Below, one piece after another: positions 8,232 through 16,914 of a stretch of 44,656 bases of DNA. Numbering within the stretch: position 1 is the stretch's first letter; every line of letters begins with the position of its first letter. This stretch comes from Candidatus Eiseniibacteriota bacterium (GTDB taxonomy: Bacteria > Eisenbacteria > RBG-16-71-46 > CAIMUX01 > WJJG01), in assembly GCA_030601305.1 (NCBI GenBank), contig JAUVTV010000002.1:1-44656 (forward strand). The letters are read 5' to 3'. The notes under the pieces are model-generated. The model searched no databases. It was given only the letters and a program-made list of their open reading frames with translations, and was not told the origin of the DNA. Position numbers and translations under genes: made by a program.

Positions 8232-9518
8232 TCATTCGAAGAGCGCGTCTCCGCCCAGGCCCACCTGAACGGGCCGGCGAAGCGTCTGCGCGAGCTGTTG
8301 CGGCGTCTGGTCATCGAGGGTCACGCCGTCGGCACTCAGCATGTCCGGCGGCAGGAGCACGAGGTCAAATTCATCCTCGCGTCCGAGCCGCTGCACGATG
8401 TCCACGCCGGACAGAAGGCCGGCCACCGTGACCCCGGGACCCAGGAAACGATTGTGCACGGCGAGCACCCGCACGTCAAAGCCTTGAGCCTCACCGGTGC
8501 GTTCCAAGGCTTCCGGAAGAAGCCGGGTCAGAATCGGCGCGAAGAGCGCGCCGGTGACGAGGACGACGCGCGTCGCGCGATCGGTCTCGGCGCCCGCGGC
8601 GAAGAGGCGCACCCTCTCGCGCAGCTCGCTTTCGAAGCGTCGCACCATGCCGACGCCGTTCTCGATCTGCGGGAAATCCTCATAGGCTTCTTCCGACGGC
8701 AGCGGGCGGCCCGCCAAGAGATACAGCTCGTCGGCGAGATAGTGCCGGCGACTCCCCCATCGCGACCGACAGCGCGCCTGTCGCACCGTCACGCGATCGA
8801 TGATCTCGGCAGCTTCGTCGGGGGTCACCGCGCGCAGAGCCGGCAACCGGTCGCGATGCGACGTGAGCCCCACCGGCACGATCGCCACGCTTTCGATCCC
8901 CGGATGGAGCGACTCGAGATCATCGAGCGTCTGCTCGAGCACCTCTCCGTCGTTGTAATCGGGAACGAGGACGATCTGCGTGTGCATGCGAATCCCACCC
9001 GCCTGCAGGCGCCGCATGCGCGGCAGGATTTCAGCGTCGCCGCGCGGGCGGAGCAGGCGACGACGGACTTCCGGGTCGGTGGCGTGCACCGAGATGTAGA
9101 GCGGGCTCAAGTGCTGCTCGACGATCCGCGCCAGCTCCCACTCGCGCAGATTCGTGAGCGTCACGTAGTTCCCATAGAGGAGGGAGAGGCGATAGTCCTC
9201 GTCCTTCACGTAGAGGCTTCGCCGAAGCCCCTTGGGATTCTGATCCACGAAGCAGAAGACGCACCGGTTGCCGCAGCAACGAATCGGATCCTCGGGCACG
9301 GTCAAGCCCAGGTCCTCGCCCGGCACACGCGTGACGGTGAGGCGGCGGACGGCGCCATCAGCGCCGCGGATCTCGAAGTCGAGTTCTTCGTCTGCCGCGT
9401 GGTAGATCAGGTCGAGGCGATCGCGGATCGGCTCCCCATCGATCGAGAGGACCTCCTCGCCCGCCCGAATGCCGGCACGCGCCGCGGGCGAGCTCTTCCT
9501 GACCTGCGTGATCTTCAT
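8232..9518 (-). CDS. DUF512 family protein (PDZ-like N terminus, radical-SAM-like CxxxxCxFC)
   Basis: PDZ-like VRKSSPAARAGIRAGEEVLSIDGEPI, then CCGNRCVFCFVDQNPKGLRRSLYVKDEDYRLSLLYGNYVTLTN; adjacent to der. Confidence 0.92.
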   Translation of the reverse strand: MKITQVRKSSPAARAGIRAGEEVLSIDGEPIRDRLDLIYHAADEELDFEIRGADGAVRRLTVTRVPGEDLGLTVPEDPIRCCGNRCVFCFVDQNPKGLRRSLYVKDEDYRLSLLYGNYVTLTNLREWELARIVEQHLSPLYISVHATDPEVRRRLLRPRGDAEILPRMRRLQAGGIRMHTQIVLVPDYNDGEVLEQTLDDLESLHPGIESVAIVPVGLTSHRDRLPALRAVTPDEAAEIIDRVTVRQARCRSRWGSRRHYLADELYLLAGRPLPSEEAYEDFPQIENGVGMVRRFESELRERVRLFAAGAETDRATRVVLVTGALFAPILTRLLPEALERTGEAQGFDVRVLAVHNRFLGPGVTVAGLLSGVDIVQRLGREDEFDLVLLPPDMLSADGVTLDDQTPQQLAQTLRRPVQVGLGGDALFE

Positions 9519-9541
9519 ACAGATCGTGCCCCGGAGCGAAA

Positions 9542-9569
9542 CAGGGGACCCGGTCGCCCGGATCCCCTG
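9542..9569 (-). terminator. intrinsic terminator after tRNA-Gly
   Basis: 12-bp stem CAGGGGATCCGG / CCGGGTCCCCTG (one G-T) capped by a GCGA GNRA tetraloop, followed by TTTCG on the minus strand. Confidence 0.8.
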
Positions 9570-9580
9570 CTATCCGAATC

Positions 9581-9655
9581 TGGAGCGGGCAACGGGAGTT
9601 GAACCCGCGACTCTCAGCTTGGGAAGCTGATACTCTACCACTGAGTTATGCCCGC
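9581..9655 (-). tRNA. tRNA-Gly (anticodon CCC), CCA encoded
   Basis: 75-nt cloverleaf; anticodon arm TCAGC-TTCCCAA-GCTGA; T arm GCGGG-TTCAACT-CCCGT (closing G-T wobble). Confidence 0.96.
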
Positions 9656-9675
9656 CCGAAAACCTCTCACCGGTC

Positions 9676-9704
9676 AGCCTATCCCGCGGCCTTGACCGTG
9701 TCAA
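9676..9704 (-). promoter_or_regulatory. sigma70-type promoter for tRNA-Gly
   Basis: Perfect TTGACA - 17 nt - TAGGCT, 20 nt upstream of the tRNA 5' end. Confidence 0.7.
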
Positions 9705-9708
9705 GCGG

Positions 9709-10659
9709 CTAGCCCTCCCCGGCCTGCCGACAAACGACCTCCGCATGTGCCTTATCCGCAATTAGTTGGGGCGTATCCCCAGAATTGATCTGAATCTCGA
9801 CGATGCCCGTATACCGGTTGCGGAACCAGGTCTCCTGCCGCTTCGCGTACCGCCGCGTGCGCCGGATGAACGCTCCGGTCGCCTCCTCGATCGAGGCCTC
9901 GCCACGCAGTGCACGCGCAAACTCGGTGTAGCCGATCGATTCGAACGCGGGGCGATTCACCGCTACGCCTTGCTCGAGGAGCGCCGCCACCTCTTTGAGC
10001 AGTCCCTCCGCAAGCATGGCTCGCGCGCGGCTTTCGATGCGCGCATAGAGCTCCTCGCGGGGGCGCACGAGAAGGATCAGTGGCGGACCGACCGAGAGAT
10101 CCAGCCGACCTGGGGTGTGCTGCAGCTCGCTGAGAGGCTTCCCGGTCAGTTCCCGCACCTCGAGCGCGCGGCTGACGCGTTGGAAGTCCGCCGGCGACAG
10201 CCGCGCCGCCGAACTGGGATCCACCTCGGCCAGCCGCCGATGGAGGCCCGCATCGCCTTCCCGATCACGTAGGAGGCGATGCCGTTCCCGGATGGCCTCA
10301 TCGGCCGGCGGCATCGCATCCAGGCGGCCGAGGCAGGCGTCCACGTAGAGGCCCGAGCCGCCCACCGCCAGGGCTTCGCAACCGCGCTCCCGGAGTTCAT
10401 CCAGGCGCTCCCCGAAGCGGCGCGCAAAGTCCGCCGCCGTCACTTGCTCAACCGGATCGTACAGGTCGATGAGATGATGCCTCACGCGGGTGCATTCATC
10501 CGCCGTGGGCTTCGCGGTTCCGATGCTCAGCTGCCGGTAGACCTGGCGGGCATCCACCGAGAGAATCTCGGCCCCGAGCCGCTCGGCGAGTTCGATGCCC
10601 ACCGCCGTCTTGCCCACGGCGGTCGCGCCAACCAGGAACACCGGGCGCGCCTCCCGCAT
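9709..10659 (-). CDS. miaA: tRNA dimethylallyltransferase
   Basis: VFLVGATAVGKTAVGIELAERLGAEILSVDARQVYRQLSIGTAKPT; C-terminal RRTRRYAKRQETWFRN. Confidence 0.97.
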   Translation of the reverse strand: MREARPVFLVGATAVGKTAVGIELAERLGAEILSVDARQVYRQLSIGTAKPTADECTRVRHHLIDLYDPVEQVTAADFARRFGERLDELRERGCEALAVGGSGLYVDACLGRLDAMPPADEAIRERHRLLRDREGDAGLHRRLAEVDPSSAARLSPADFQRVSRALEVRELTGKPLSELQHTPGRLDLSVGPPLILLVRPREELYARIESRARAMLAEGLLKEVAALLEQGVAVNRPAFESIGYTEFARALRGEASIEEATGAFIRRTRRYAKRQETWFRNRYTGIVEIQINSGDTPQLIADKAHAEVVCRQAGEG

Positions 10660-10663
10660 GGCG

Positions 10664-12478
10664 CTACTCCGGGCCCACGCCGCGCCCGAAACGCCGATCG
10701 AGATCGCGAAGTGAGATGAAGACGAAGGTCGGACGACCGTGGGGATCACCGTGCGGCCGCTGCGTGGCGAAGAGCTCGTCGACCAGACGGTTCATCTCCT
10801 CGACACTCAGCGGCTCCCCCGCTTTGATCGCCGCGCGGCAGGCATAGGATCGCGCGAGGCCCTCGAGCGTCTCGCCCTCGCGCAAGCCCATCGACGTCGC
10901 CTCGTCGAGCAGGTCGCGCAACAGCTCGGCCTCGGTGCGCGCTCGCCACAGAGGCGGGAGGCCGCGGATCATCACGCTGTTCTCGGAGAACTCCTCGGTG
11001 TCGAACCCCATGCGCGCGAGGCTTGCCGCCCCGTCGCGGTAGAGCTGCATCCGCTGCTCGTCCAGTTCAAGGACGACCGGGAAGAGCAGTTGCTGCGCGC
11101 CGCCCTCTCCGCGGGTCATGCGATCGCGGATCTGCTCGTACAGGATGCGCTCGTGCGCCGCGTGCTGGTCGATGATGAGCAGCCCCTTGCGTGTGTGCGC
11201 CAGGACGTACCGGTTGTGGAGCTGCCACAGGGAAACCAGCCCGAGGGTGGCCTCGGCCCCCACGGCTTCGCCCATGAGATCGGCATCGGCAACCAGCCCC
11301 GCACCCGGCGCACCGCCGTACAGGCGAGAAGCCTCCTCGAGGCCATCGAAGGTGCGCGACTCCGCGCGGTGATGCGCCGTCTTCGGCGCGGCCAGGCCAG
11401 CGCCCCTCGTGCCCGCAGGTGTCCCCGCTCGCGCGCCCCCCGCAGGATGCGCCGGCGCCTCGCCCCCCTTCTCGCCCACGAAGAAGCGCGGTAGGAGGCG
11501 CGCGACCGCTTGATGCACGGCCCGCTGGATCGAGCCGAACACCCGCCGTTCGTCCAGGAAGCGCACCTCGCGCTTGGCGGGATGGAGGTTCACGTCCACG
11601 CGGTCCGGCGGGATCACAAGAAAGAGCACGACCCAGGGATTCTGGTGTCCCGGCAGCAGATCACCGAATCCGTGCCGCACCGCCTGCCCGATCCAGGGAG
11701 CCGCCACCCACCGGCCGTTGACGAAGACGTGCTGGTGGAGCGAGCCCGCGCGGGCGAGCTCCGGAACCCCGAGGATCCCGCGCACCACGAGGTCCTTCTC
11801 GCGCCAGCTGACGTCGATCAACTGATCCTCGAGCTGCGCGCCGAAGAGCTGCAGCGCGCGCTCCCGCAGACCGCCGGCCGACGCGACGTCGATGGGCCGC
11901 TTGCCGTCGATCTCGAGGCACCACGCGACGCCCGGCGCCGAGAGCGCGTAGGCCACGCACGTGGCGCGCGCGAGCCGCATCTCCCCGGGGCCCTTCTTCA
12001 GGAAGCGCTTGCGCACAGGGGTGTTGAAGAAGAGGTCCTCGACGGTGACGCTCGTTCCCTGCGCGCGCGCGGCGGCGACCAACGGACCGATCTCGCCCGC
12101 CTCGGCCGTGATCTGCCAGGCGTGCTCCTCCTCCGCGGTGCGACTGACCACCGCGACCTTGGCGATCTCGACGATCGACGCCAACGCCTCGCCGCGGAAG
12201 CCGAGCGATTCGATCGCCAGCAGGTCCTCCTCGCGTGAGATCTTGCTCGTCGTGTACCGCTCGAGGGCGAGGGCCAGCTCGTCGCGCGTCATGCCGCGCC
12301 CGTCGTCGTGGACCCGCACCCGGCGGTCCAACGCCTCCGTGACTTCGATCGTGATCTGCTGCGCGTGCGCATCCAGGCTGTTCTCGATCAGCTCCTTGAC
12401 GACTGCGGCCGGGCGCGTGATCATCTCGCCCGCCGCGATGCGCGCCACCACATCGCGCGGCAGACGACGGATGCTCAT
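10664..12478 (-). CDS. mutL: DNA mismatch repair protein MutL
   Basis: MSIRRLPRDVVARIAAGEMITRPAAVVKELIENSLDAHA, DDGRGM, LGFRGEALASI. An upstream in-frame start at 12523 is possible. Confidence 0.97.
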   Translation of the reverse strand: MSIRRLPRDVVARIAAGEMITRPAAVVKELIENSLDAHAQQITIEVTEALDRRVRVHDDGRGMTRDELALALERYTTSKISREEDLLAIESLGFRGEALASIVEIAKVAVVSRTAEEEHAWQITAEAGEIGPLVAAARAQGTSVTVEDLFFNTPVRKRFLKKGPGEMRLARATCVAYALSAPGVAWCLEIDGKRPIDVASAGGLRERALQLFGAQLEDQLIDVSWREKDLVVRGILGVPELARAGSLHQHVFVNGRWVAAPWIGQAVRHGFGDLLPGHQNPWVVLFLVIPPDRVDVNLHPAKREVRFLDERRVFGSIQRAVHQAVARLLPRFFVGEKGGEAPAHPAGGARAGTPAGTRGAGLAAPKTAHHRAESRTFDGLEEASRLYGGAPGAGLVADADLMGEAVGAEATLGLVSLWQLHNRYVLAHTRKGLLIIDQHAAHERILYEQIRDRMTRGEGGAQQLLFPVVLELDEQRMQLYRDGAASLARMGFDTEEFSENSVMIRGLPPLWRARTEAELLRDLLDEATSMGLREGETLEGLARSYACRAAIKAGEPLSVEEMNRLVDELFATQRPHGDPHGRPTFVFISLRDLDRRFGRGVGPE

Positions 12479-12488
12479 CGCAGATTGC

Positions 12489-13607
12489 TCAGTCATCCCG
12501 TTCTTCGTGCTCTGCTCGCCCACGCTCCTCGTCCCTCTCCTCGGTCGTGGTGGGTTCTGCGCCGTTGCGCGTCACGCTGTGCCACAGCCGGCGCAGCCGC
12601 CGCCAGCTGCGGGCCTCCTCTTCCTGCACGGCGAGCCGCACCCAGGCGCGCACCCCAGCGGCTTCCGAAAGGAGCGCCTGGCGTACCAGACCCACCCATC
12701 CGCCCCCGGCGCCACTGGCGACGACATACAGGGTGGTTCCTCGCTCGCCCTTCAACCGCACCGCCGAGAGGCGCGCGGTGCCTAAGCCGCAAGCTGCCGC
12801 CGAAGCATGCGGCGTCTGGCTCTCCGTAAGTTGCGCGACGCCGAGCGTCCCCTGATCCGTTGCGATCTCCGCTCCCCAAACCGCCTCGGCGCCCAAGCGC
12901 GCAGCAATACGGCGCGCCGCCCGCTTGACCCGCACGACGCCGCCGGCCGCCGTCGCGGCGGCCACGCATCGGTCACCTTGCATGACGACCAGCAGCACTC
13001 CCTGGCTTCCGGCACCACTGAGCTGCGCGGTCCTTCGCGCCAACCACTCCCCGAGCCGCCTCGCACGCGCCATCTCGTCGAACCACGCCGGGATCGCGCC
13101 CGGCGACGCCGCCCGAGCCGCAGCCGTCTTCGCGGCGCTCGAGACCTCTGACGCGTGATTCGCGCGCCGGCCGCTCGCGTCCCCCGCACCGTCTCGCGCG
13201 CGTGTCAACACGCGTTCCCAGCGGAAACCGTCCTCGCCCCGGAAACTGGAGAGCTCGATGTCGGAGAGAACGACCAGATCCGGCGGAAGCCCCGCGGGCG
13301 GCGCCTCATCCTGCGCCGCGTAGATCAGCACGTCCAGGTCCGCCAGGGCTTCGCGCGGCGCCTCACGCACGACGGGAAACGAGAGCAAGCTGCCCAGTCG
13401 ATCCACCGTCTCCGAGGGATCCGCGGCCTGGATCCAGGCCACCTCCGCGCGAGGGTCCTGGTAGAGGGCCGGCAGCAGATCGAACTGCTCGCGACCCACT
13501 CCCAGGAACCCGATGCGGATCCTCGTCGACGATGTGGGCTCCATGTCTTGCTCCACCGATCCGGCCGCAACCGTTCGCCGCGGGTCCCCTGTCCCGGAAC
13601 CGCTCAC
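12489..13607 (-). CDS. uncharacterised protein: Rossmann-like N terminus plus possible GAF-like C terminus
   Basis: RIGFLGVGREQFDLLPALYQDPRAEVAWIQAADP N terminus; C-terminal region with alternating hydrophobic strands (GVLLVVMQGDRCVAAATAAGGVVRV...). ATGA overlap with the upstream GT9 gene. Confidence 0.7.
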   Translation of the reverse strand: MSGSGTGDPRRTVAAGSVEQDMEPTSSTRIRIGFLGVGREQFDLLPALYQDPRAEVAWIQAADPSETVDRLGSLLSFPVVREAPREALADLDVLIYAAQDEAPPAGLPPDLVVLSDIELSSFRGEDGFRWERVLTRARDGAGDASGRRANHASEVSSAAKTAAARAASPGAIPAWFDEMARARRLGEWLARRTAQLSGAGSQGVLLVVMQGDRCVAAATAAGGVVRVKRAARRIAARLGAEAVWGAEIATDQGTLGVAQLTESQTPHASAAACGLGTARLSAVRLKGERGTTLYVVASGAGGGWVGLVRQALLSEAAGVRAWVRLAVQEEEARSWRRLRRLWHSVTRNGAEPTTTEERDEERGRAEHEERDD

Positions 13608-14680
13608 GCACGCCCCGCCATCAGATTCCCCAAGGCCGCGACGACGCGCTCAGGCGCCATGTCCCGCCAGCAGCGGCGATGTCCTTGCCAGCACAGGCGC
13701 GGCCCGTGCACGTGACACGGCCTGCAGGACAAATCTACACCATGGACGACGCTTCTTCCCAGCGGTGAGAAGCCCAGTTCGGGGACCGTCGGACCGAACA
13801 GAGCCACGAGCGGCCGCTCCACCGCGGTCGCCAGGTGCTGGATCCCCGAGTCGCTGGAGACGACGGCATCCACTGCGGAGAGAAGCGCAATGACCTCGGG
13901 CAGATCACCCGAGAACGTCCTCTGCAGCCGTCCGGGTCCGCTTTCCAACAGGCCCTCTGCCGGACCGGACCCTGGCGCCAGCAACCGGACGACCCCCCAG
14001 CCGTGTCGTAGAAGCTCGGCCTCGATCGCGGCAGCCAGCTTCTCAGGGATCGCCTTGAGCGGACGCGAGGCGCCCGGCGAAAGGACCACCCAGCCGCGGT
14101 TGGGCGTCCCGCCGGCCCGCAAGGCGCGGGAGAGCGCATCGCGCGCGCAGCGATCGACCGACACCCCCGGCGAGAGCTCTCCCGCCCGCACCTGGTCGCC
14201 CGCCACCACGCGGGCGAAGCGCAGGGCTACCGGTTCGGGACCGGGCACGCGCCGTCCCAGGAGAACCATCACCCGTCGCCGCAAGGCGGCCCGCCGGTAG
14301 GTCCTTCGCTCCGCGCCGGGCGCGTATCGTCGGCAGGCGTGCTTCCCCTTGGCGCCGCCCTGCAGGTCGAGAACCACCGCGTAGGCATCCTGCGCCGGGG
14401 GCGAATCTTCCGCCTCGAGCAGAACGCGCCGGATGCCCGGGAGATCGTGCACGACGGGCGCGAACGCCGGGCGCGTGAGGAAGTCCACGTCCAGATCCGG
14501 CCTGCGCGCGGTCAGGAGTCGCACGACGACGGTCGCCAGCGTGACGTCGCCCAGACTGCTGAGGCGCGCAACGAGTACGGGCCCCTTCCAAGCATCCGCC
14601 GGCCAGGCTCCTTCCACCGGATTCTCGCGCGGTGTCGGACTACCAGCGGTACTTGGTGACGAACTCCTCCTCGAAGTCAT
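13604..14680 (-). CDS. glycosyltransferase family 9 (heptosyltransferase-like)
   Basis: VLVARLSSLGDVTLATVVVRLLTARRPDLDVDFLTRPAFAPVV...; SSDSGIQHLATAVERPLVALFGPTVPELGFSPLG. Start uncertain. Confidence 0.9.
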   Translation of the reverse strand: MTSRRSSSPSTAGSPTPRENPVEGAWPADAWKGPVLVARLSSLGDVTLATVVVRLLTARRPDLDVDFLTRPAFAPVVHDLPGIRRVLLEAEDSPPAQDAYAVVLDLQGGAKGKHACRRYAPGAERRTYRRAALRRRVMVLLGRRVPGPEPVALRFARVVAGDQVRAGELSPGVSVDRCARDALSRALRAGGTPNRGWVVLSPGASRPLKAIPEKLAAAIEAELLRHGWGVVRLLAPGSGPAEGLLESGPGRLQRTFSGDLPEVIALLSAVDAVVSSDSGIQHLATAVERPLVALFGPTVPELGFSPLGRSVVHGVDLSCRPCHVHGPRLCWQGHRRCWRDMAPERVVAALGNLMAGRA

Positions 14681-15002
14681 ACCCGTCCTCGAAGTCCGCG
14701 AGGCTGTCCTCGTTGGTCTTGCTGAGGAGGCCCTCCTCCACCATCAGGAACACCAGTTCCCCCACATCGCGGGCGCAGGTGAATCCCAAGTGCTGCAACA
14801 CGCTGAGCGCCATCGGCCCGTACTGGTTGCGACCCTCCTCGGCGAATGCTTCGAGGAGTTGCCGGCCGGAGACGTGTCCCTTGTGCTCGTGCATGAGTCG
14901 GCTGCGCGCCAGAGCCATGAAGATGAAGAAGTACGCCTGGGGCTTGAAGCGCGGCTTGCGCTCGTAGATCTCGTAGATCCGGGCTTCCCGTTCGTCTCTC
15001 AC
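14640..15002 (-). CDS. Minf_1886 / TIGR04138-like conserved uncharacterised protein
   Basis: RKPRFKPQAYFFIFMALARSRLMHEHKGHVSGRQLLEAFAEEGRNQYGPMALSVLQHLGFTCARDVGELVFLMVEEGLLSK, recalled family pattern. Confidence 0.75.
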   Translation of the reverse strand: MRDEREARIYEIYERKPRFKPQAYFFIFMALARSRLMHEHKGHVSGRQLLEAFAEEGRNQYGPMALSVLQHLGFTCARDVGELVFLMVEEGLLSKTNEDSLADFEDGYDFEEEFVTKYRW

Positions 15003-15021
15003 CGCCTCATCCTCCCTGACC

Positions 15022-16707
15022 TCAATGGACGCGCCATGCGGGTTGCCGCCGGCCGAACGGCAGCTCGTCGGTTGCCGCCGGGCGCACCTCGTCGTGGATC
15101 GGATCGATCAACGTGTCGCATTGCCAATTGCGGTCGTCGCGCACTGGGTGATCCGCGTTGTGGTGCAGCCCGCGCGATTCGCGCCTCGACGCGGCGGCCC
15201 GGATGATCAGCTCAGCCACGACGGCGATGTTGCGCAGTTCGATCAGATCGCTGTCGAGGATGAAATCCCAGTAGTACCGGTCGATGCTCTCGCGCATCAG
15301 CGCAATGTAGCGTGACGCCAGGGACAGACGGTGATCGGTGCGCACGATGCCGACGAAGTCCCACATCAGGGCGCGCACCATCTGCCAGTGCGCATCGACC
15401 AGAACCGATTCCTTCGCGACCGTCGCCGTCCCCGGGTCCCACGGCGGCACCGCGCCGTGCGATGCGACGGGGTTCCTGCCGGCCGCATCTCTTGCGCCGC
15501 CGGCCCGCGCGGCCCGCAGCGCGAAGACCACCGCCTCGAGCAGCGAGTTGCTGGCCAGACGATTGGCTCCGTGGAGTCCGGTGCACGCGGTCTCCCCTGC
15601 GGCGTAGAGGCCCACGAGATCCGTGCGCCCATCGCCGTCGGTCACGACGCCGCCGCACAGGTAGTGGGCCGCCGGCACCACCGGCACGGGATCGCGCGCG
15701 ATGTCGACCCCCATCTCGAGGCACGAGGCGTAGATCATCGGAAAGCGCCTCTTGACCCGTTCGCGACCGATCGCACTCAGGTCCAGCATCACGTGGCGGT
15801 CGCCCCGGCGCTTCATCTCCTGGTCGCACGCCCGCGCCACGACGTCGCGGGCGGCAAGCGAGCCCATCGGATGATAGGCGTCCATGAACGCTTCACCGGA
15901 GATCGACTTGAGGATCGCACCTTCCCCGCGCAAGGCCTCCGAGAGGAGGAAGCGGCCGCCGCGCGGGTCGTACAGGCAGGTGGGATGAAACTGGACGAAC
16001 TCCAGGTTGGCCAGGCGCGCCCCGGCGCGGTAGGCCATTGCCAGCCCGTCGCCCGTCGCCACGTCCGGATTGCTCGTGTAGCGGTAGACCTTGCCGCACC
16101 CGCCGGAGGCGAGAAGCGTCTGCGGCGCCAAGAACACCCGGATCTCACCGCCCGCGGCATCCAGCGCATAGACCCCGAGCACCACGGTCAGCCCGGCCTC
16201 CGGGATACTCCCCTCCAGCTTCGCCGTCGTGATGAGGTCGATGGCGCAGTGGTGCGGGTAGAGGTCGATCTGCGCGTGCTCGCGGACGCGCGCCAGCAGC
16301 GCCTCCTCGATGACCCGGCCGGTCTCGTCCGTGGCGTGCAGGATCCGGCGGTGCGAGTGCCCTCCCTCACGACCCAGGTCGTAGGCCTCGCCGCTGGGCA
16401 CGCGGGCAAATGTGACGCCGTAGCCCTCGAGCGTCTCAATCGCCTCGGGGCCCTCCTCCACCACGCTCTGCACCAGGGACTCGCTGCCGAGACCCGCCCC
16501 GGCAGCCACCGTATCGGCACTGTGCGCCGCAAATGTATCCCCTGGGTCACTTACGGTGGCAATCCCGCCCTGGGCCAGGCGCGTGCTGGATTCGACCGCC
16601 TCGCGCTTCGTGAGGATGGCCACCCGGCCCCAGCGGGCCACCTCCAGGGCATAGACCAGGCCGGCCAGGCCGGAGCCTATGACGAGGAAGTCATAGCGGT
16701 ACTCGCA
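15022..16707 (-). CDS. nadB: L-aspartate oxidase
   Basis: YDFLVIGSGLAGLVYALEVA, ESSTRLAQGGIA, HPTCLYDPRGGRFLLSEALRGEGAIL, LHGANRLASNSLLEAVVFALRAA. Confidence 0.96.
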   Translation of the reverse strand, partial: CEYRYDFLVIGSGLAGLVYALEVARWGRVAILTKREAVESSTRLAQGGIATVSDPGDTFAAHSADTVAAGAGLGSESLVQSVVEEGPEAIETLEGYGVTFARVPSGEAYDLGREGGHSHRRILHATDETGRVIEEALLARVREHAQIDLYPHHCAIDLITTAKLEGSIPEAGLTVVLGVYALDAAGGEIRVFLAPQTLLASGGCGKVYRYTSNPDVATGDGLAMAYRAGARLANLEFVQFHPTCLYDPRGGRFLLSEALRGEGAILKSISGEAFMDAYHPMGSLAARDVVARACDQEMKRRGDRHVMLDLSAIGRERVKRRFPMIYASCLEMGVDIARDPVPVVPAAHYLCGGVVTDGDGRTDLVGLYAAGETACTGLHGANRLASNSLLEAVVFALRAARAGGARDAAGRNPVASHGAVPPWDPGTATVAKESVLVDAHWQMVRALMWDFVGIVRTDHRLSLASRYIALMRESIDRYYWDFILDSDLIELRNIAVVAELIIRAAASRRESRGLHHNADHPVRDDRNWQCDTLIDPIHDEVRPAATDELPFGRRQPAWRVH

Positions 16708-16789
16708 CATGCGGGGACACTCCCGGAGATGCGCCATCGGGGGGGCTCTTCCAGCGACGGAATCGCTTGTCGCCTTTGGGCTTCAGGCG

Positions 16790-16818
16790 AGTATAGGGAA
16801 GGCCGATAGGTGGGGCAA
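16790..16818 (-). promoter_or_regulatory. putative sigma70-type promoter for nadB
   Basis: TTGCCC - 17 nt - TATACT on the minus strand, about 83 nt upstream of the nadB ATG, followed by two hairpins. Confidence 0.45.
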
Positions 16819-16914
16819 AGGCCGAAAACACGTGTCCGGGGCACGCCCCGGGCGAGGAGCTGGCTCGAGGGGAGAGGCTCACTCGGGCCGAAGACCAAGC
16901 GGGGAGGTTGTGCC

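Noticed and set aside
6843-9602. 919-aa plus-strand ORF
   Set aside because: Antisense to der, DUF512 and part of plsY, which have clear conserved motifs; long antisense ORFs are expected at this GC content and the translation is low-complexity Arg/Ala/His-rich.
16796-16860. Possible c-di-GMP (GEMM) or other known riboswitch in the lipoprotein upstream region (GGCAAAGGCCGAAAACAC and hairpin CCGGGG-CACG-CCCCGG)
   Set aside because: Superficial similarity only; the remaining GEMM consensus elements are missing and the stretch overlaps the putative nadB promoter.
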